A stretch of 64,000 nucleotides of DNA, taken from Leyella lascolaii (lineage in GTDB: Bacteria > Bacteroidota > Bacteroidia > Bacteroidales > Bacteroidaceae). Positions 61,412-64,000 of this stretch are shown here, one piece after another. The position numbers and the translations under genes are program-made. The notes under the pieces were generated by a model. The model did not search any database. It saw only the letters and a program-made list of their open reading frames with translations, and was not told where the DNA came from. Location: NCBI RefSeq assembly GCF_900079775.1, contig NZ_LT556038.1, forward strand, positions 35,483-99,482. The letters are read 5' to 3'. How positions within the stretch are numbered: the first letter of the stretch is position 1; every line of letters begins with the position of its first letter.

Positions 61412-63709
61412 TTACGATAATCGGCTTTTTGTCTCAGATATCAGCCGGTCTATTCTTCTGACAATTCTTTCCACATCATTGCGGAATGCTGACTCATCCG
61501 TATCTTCCACATACTCTTCATAGCTGTACGATTCCAGCTCATGGGCTATTCCCAATTGCTCCCACATCGGGTACATCCTGTGCAGAGTTTCCCATATCCG
61601 CTTCCGGTCGAGCTTTTCCTGACTCAAAGAATCCAGCAAGTCAGAACTGTTCCTATTGGATTCCTCTATAAGAGTCTCCAAAGTCCAGCGTTCGTCTCCT
61701 GTAGTGACATACAGAGCCTCGAAATCTGGAGAATGATTATCCATTGTTCTGTCCTGTCCAATGAGTGACGAGAGAAATTCGAGCAGGTCCCTTGTATAGA
61801 ACGGTTTGTGGATACAGCCGGCAAATCCGGCTTGAATATAGCGGTCTGCATCGCCGTCGTTACGGGCGGTCATTGCAGCTATGGGAATTGTCCGTGAATT
61901 TCCTATGTTGGAAAGGCGTAGCAGATGCAACAGGTCAAAACCTCCCGTACCACGCATCTGTATATCGGTCAGCAATAGGTCGTATTCTCCGGTTCTCAAT
62001 GCCTTGACCACTTCCTGTGCATTGGTACAGGCTCGGCATGAGATACCGTTCCGTTCCATCATTTCAACTGTGTTGCGCAATTGTATCGGATCGTCATCGA
62101 CTACAAGAACCCGCCGAGGAAGTCTGAGGTTTCCCGTATAAGTTTCTGGCTTGTCTCTTGCAGGCTCATTGGTCTGCCTAAGCGGAATTTCCACCTTGAA
62201 TTCGCTGCCTTTACCGATCTGGCTCGAAACAGAGAGTCTTCCTCCGAACAGGTTCACCAGCCCTTTCGTAATGGAAAGTCCCAGTCCGAAGCCTTCTGAA
62301 TCCAAATCAGGAGCAGCCCGTTCAAAGGGCTGAAAAATGCGTTGTGTTGTGTTCTCGCCCATTCCTATCCCCGTATCTTTGACCTTTACTGAAAGAGTAT
62401 CTTCTTCATAACTTGCCAGAAATTTGATATAACCTGTACGGGTGAATTTTACAGCATTCTCCAGAATGTTGACCACTACCTGCCTTATGCGGTCTGCATC
62501 GCCAAGGACGGTGATGCCGCACCCCATAAAAGCCTTGTCAAACATCAATCCTTTGTCGTTCGCCTTGCGTGTGTATTCTTCAGCGATACTTTCCAGAAAG
62601 GATTCAAGATGGAAAGGAATTTCGTTCAGGGTTTCTTTAGCATCGTCCAGACGGGAGAGGTCAAGCAGGCTGTTGGCAAGCCGGGTGATATGACGGGATG
62701 ATTCAAGGATGTTTCCGAGATAGGCATTGCGGCGTTTCCGGTCACGAGTATCCATGGCCAGTTCAGCACTGCCACTGATGGCATTGAGAGGTCCTCGTAT
62801 GTCATGGGAAAGTGTGATGATTATTTTCTTGCGCATGTCGGAGAGTGTACGGTTTTGTGTTGCCGTATCTTCCAGTTCAGCCTTGTCCCTTTCCCTGCGG
62901 TTAAGGTCACGCATGATGATAAGGTGCGAAATGATGAGCAGGATGATGGCCATGCCGATTACTCCTGCCATTAAAAAGAACGACATTTTCTCTGCTTCTG
63001 CCATTTTTAACTCTCTTTGTGAGAAGGCAGTCTGTGCCTGTTCGTCAAGGTCGTTTATCAGCTTGTTCAATGTCCTGTTCAATTCCCTATTGCGCATACG
63101 CAGGCTGTCGGCATAAATGTCCATTTCGTTCGCCTGTCTTTGATGTATTGCTATCAGGCTGTCGCTGAAATCATGAAGTTCTTTTTGGGATGGCATTACT
63201 TGTATTTCTTCTTTTTTCCCGAAGAATCCTGCAATCCCTTTTTTCTTTTGTTCTATGGTACGGATATGTGTTGCACGCCTCGCCACTTCCGGCAACTGGT
63301 TTACCAGCACGCTGTCCGCTTCAGTTCGCCGTTCAAACATTTCCATTATGTGCAGCAGGTGTGTCTCCTTTTCGGCAAGCAGAGCACGAAGAGTGTCTAT
63401 CTGTTCCGGGCGTACATATTCACGGCAGTGTCGTTTAAGCGAGTTCAACAAACTGTCGGCTTGAAATCGGTGGTTACGATAGTACAGATAGTCCGCTTTG
63501 TTCCAATTTACCACACCCTCACCCAATGTGGCGAGCCCCGTAATACGGCGATGAGCCGTGTTGATACCACGACGTACAAGGTTTATGTTTGCCGTCTCTG
63601 CCTCAATTTCGCGCATCCGCTGCCGTTCATATATCAAAATGGCGGCCATGCTACCGATGACCGCCATAAGTATGGCATAGCCGAAAAATATTTTATATCG
63701 CAGCGACAC
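61412..63709 (-). CDS. rteA: RteA-like hybrid sensor histidine kinase
   Basis: A 765-residue membrane kinase. Membrane helix 1 (about 7-27), a periplasmic helical sensor (about 28-243), membrane helix 2 (about 244-264), HisKA with His302 (LSHDIRGPLNAI), HATPase (DTGIGMGE, GFGLGLSIT), and a receiver (about 530-655) with Asp582 (LLLTDIQM) and KPFYTRDL. The last 100 residues resemble an Hpt domain with a reduced active-site motif (TLHRMYPMWEQLG), so transfer to RteB may use it. It corresponds to RteA of CTnDOT. Upstream, only 30 bp away, is a phosphatase-family gene and not tetQ. Confidence 0.9.
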   Translation of the reverse strand: MSLRYKIFFGYAILMAVIGSMAAILIYERQRMREIEAETANINLVRRGINTAHRRITGLATLGEGVVNWNKADYLYYRNHRFQADSLLNSLKRHCREYVRPEQIDTLRALLAEKETHLLHIMEMFERRTEADSVLVNQLPEVARRATHIRTIEQKKKGIAGFFGKKEEIQVMPSQKELHDFSDSLIAIHQRQANEMDIYADSLRMRNRELNRTLNKLINDLDEQAQTAFSQRELKMAEAEKMSFFLMAGVIGMAIILLIISHLIIMRDLNRRERDKAELEDTATQNRTLSDMRKKIIITLSHDIRGPLNAISGSAELAMDTRDRKRRNAYLGNILESSRHITRLANSLLDLSRLDDAKETLNEIPFHLESFLESIAEEYTRKANDKGLMFDKAFMGCGITVLGDADRIRQVVVNILENAVKFTRTGYIKFLASYEEDTLSVKVKDTGIGMGENTTQRIFQPFERAAPDLDSEGFGLGLSITKGLVNLFGGRLSVSSQIGKGSEFKVEIPLRQTNEPARDKPETYTGNLRLPRRVLVVDDDPIQLRNTVEMMERNGISCRACTNAQEVVKALRTGEYDLLLTDIQMRGTGGFDLLHLLRLSNIGNSRTIPIAAMTARNDGDADRYIQAGFAGCIHKPFYTRDLLEFLSSLIGQDRTMDNHSPDFEALYVTTGDERWTLETLIEESNRNSSDLLDSLSQEKLDRKRIWETLHRMYPMWEQLGIAHELESYSYEEYVEDTDESAFRNDVERIVRRIDRLISETKSRLS

Positions 63710-63739
63710 TGTTTGTTGATGAAAAATATAATTGGTTAA

Positions 63740-64000
63740 CTAAATTTCCAATATCACAGGATAGTGATCCCCACCCTTCATATGATATCTTCGTACACAT
63801 GTTCTTAGCTGTAATCTGCTATCGATAAGGAAATAATCTAATTCTCGACCTGAAAAATGTGTTGGCATACCACAACAAGCAAAATTAGCACTATTTCCCG
63901 GCCTACTCCTGGTACCTGTGGTCATTATTCTTAAATATTCTGATAATTCGCTTGGCGTTGAATTCATATCTCCGCCAATGATGAAAGGAGATACTGCATG
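63740..64000 (-). CDS. Endonuclease/exonuclease/phosphatase family protein, 5' truncated by the window edge
   Basis: Only the C-terminal 86 residues are in the window. They contain PFIIGGDMNSTPSE (the GDxN catalytic motif with Asp and Asn), RELDYFLID (the RIDYIF-type motif) and GGDHYPVILEI (the terminal SDHxP motif as GDHYP). These three are the last metal and phosphate-binding motifs of the EEP superfamily. The frame runs past base 64000 without a stop, so the gene continues outside. It lies 30 bp before rteA on the same strand, where CTnDOT has tetQ, and may share its transcript. Substrate unknown. Confidence 0.82.
   Translation of the reverse strand, partial: HAVSPFIIGGDMNSTPSELSEYLRIMTTGTRSRPGNSANFACCGMPTHFSGRELDYFLIDSRLQLRTCVRRYHMKGGDHYPVILEI

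Noticed and set aside
1..64000. tRNA and rRNA genes
   Set aside because: Reading through the gaps I saw no T-loop (GGTTCGAATCC-type) or conserved rRNA segments; a tRNAscan run would be decisive.

Overview
This window comes from a Bacteroidales bacterium, most like a gut Prevotellaceae or Muribaculaceae member; that placement is inferred, not tested. The signs are SusC/SusD pairs, a hybrid two-component system (HTCS), a type IX secretion (T9SS) core, -7 promoter boxes of the Bacteroides type (TAnnTTTG, sometimes with TTTG about 20 bp upstream), weak Shine-Dalgarno signals, and a CTnDOT-like mobile element.

Layout. 1-8011: a visibly AT-rich, plus-strand accessory island with an LRR protein, a lipoprotein, several small unknown proteins and four retropepsin-like paralogues (one active-looking, one pseudogene, two with the catalytic DTG replaced by DKR), plus a DUF3142-like/secreted helical gene pair. 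9037-22587: a minus-strand polysaccharide utilisation locus (GH3, surface glycan-binding protein, SusD, SusC, GH16, HTCS), predicted to act on beta-1,3-type glucan. 23181-31037: crcB, then the T9SS cluster porP-gldK-gldL-gldM-gldN and a PorT-like barrel. 31330-39553: priA, a FadL-type porin, a 7TM-HD phosphohydrolase and gltX. 39856-55003: GH43, cutC, a MalY-type lyase, DUF3737, mdh, a LysR regulator, a split ThrE exporter with a small membrane protein, a sulfatase, an Xaa-Pro aminopeptidase and a maltose-acetyltransferase-like enzyme. The GH43 and the sulfatase both end in T9SS-type sorting tails, so they are likely cargo of the nearby secretion system. 55595 to the window end: part of an integrative conjugative element with two tandem integrases, three excisionase-like HTH genes, a RibD/DHFR-like gene, rteB, rteA and a truncated endonuclease/exonuclease/phosphatase gene in the place where CTnDOT carries tetQ.

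The most unusual content is non-coding. One repeat type has units of exactly 66 or 88 bp (22642, 40966, 47483, 52291, 55030). It is bounded by an AAGATAA/TTATCTT inverted repeat, contains internal hairpins with compensatory base changes between copies, and in most cases puts a TATCTTTG promoter box directly upstream of a gene. A second type is a degenerate tandem repeat of exactly 22 bp at five other intergenic loci (8405, 23794, 33826, 39586, 45753). Because 66 and 88 are multiples of 22, the two may be related. The mobile element also has a strongly structured region upstream of its DHFR-like gene that resembles an attenuator leader.

All calls rest on reading the sequence and recalling protein families. 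No database search was run.
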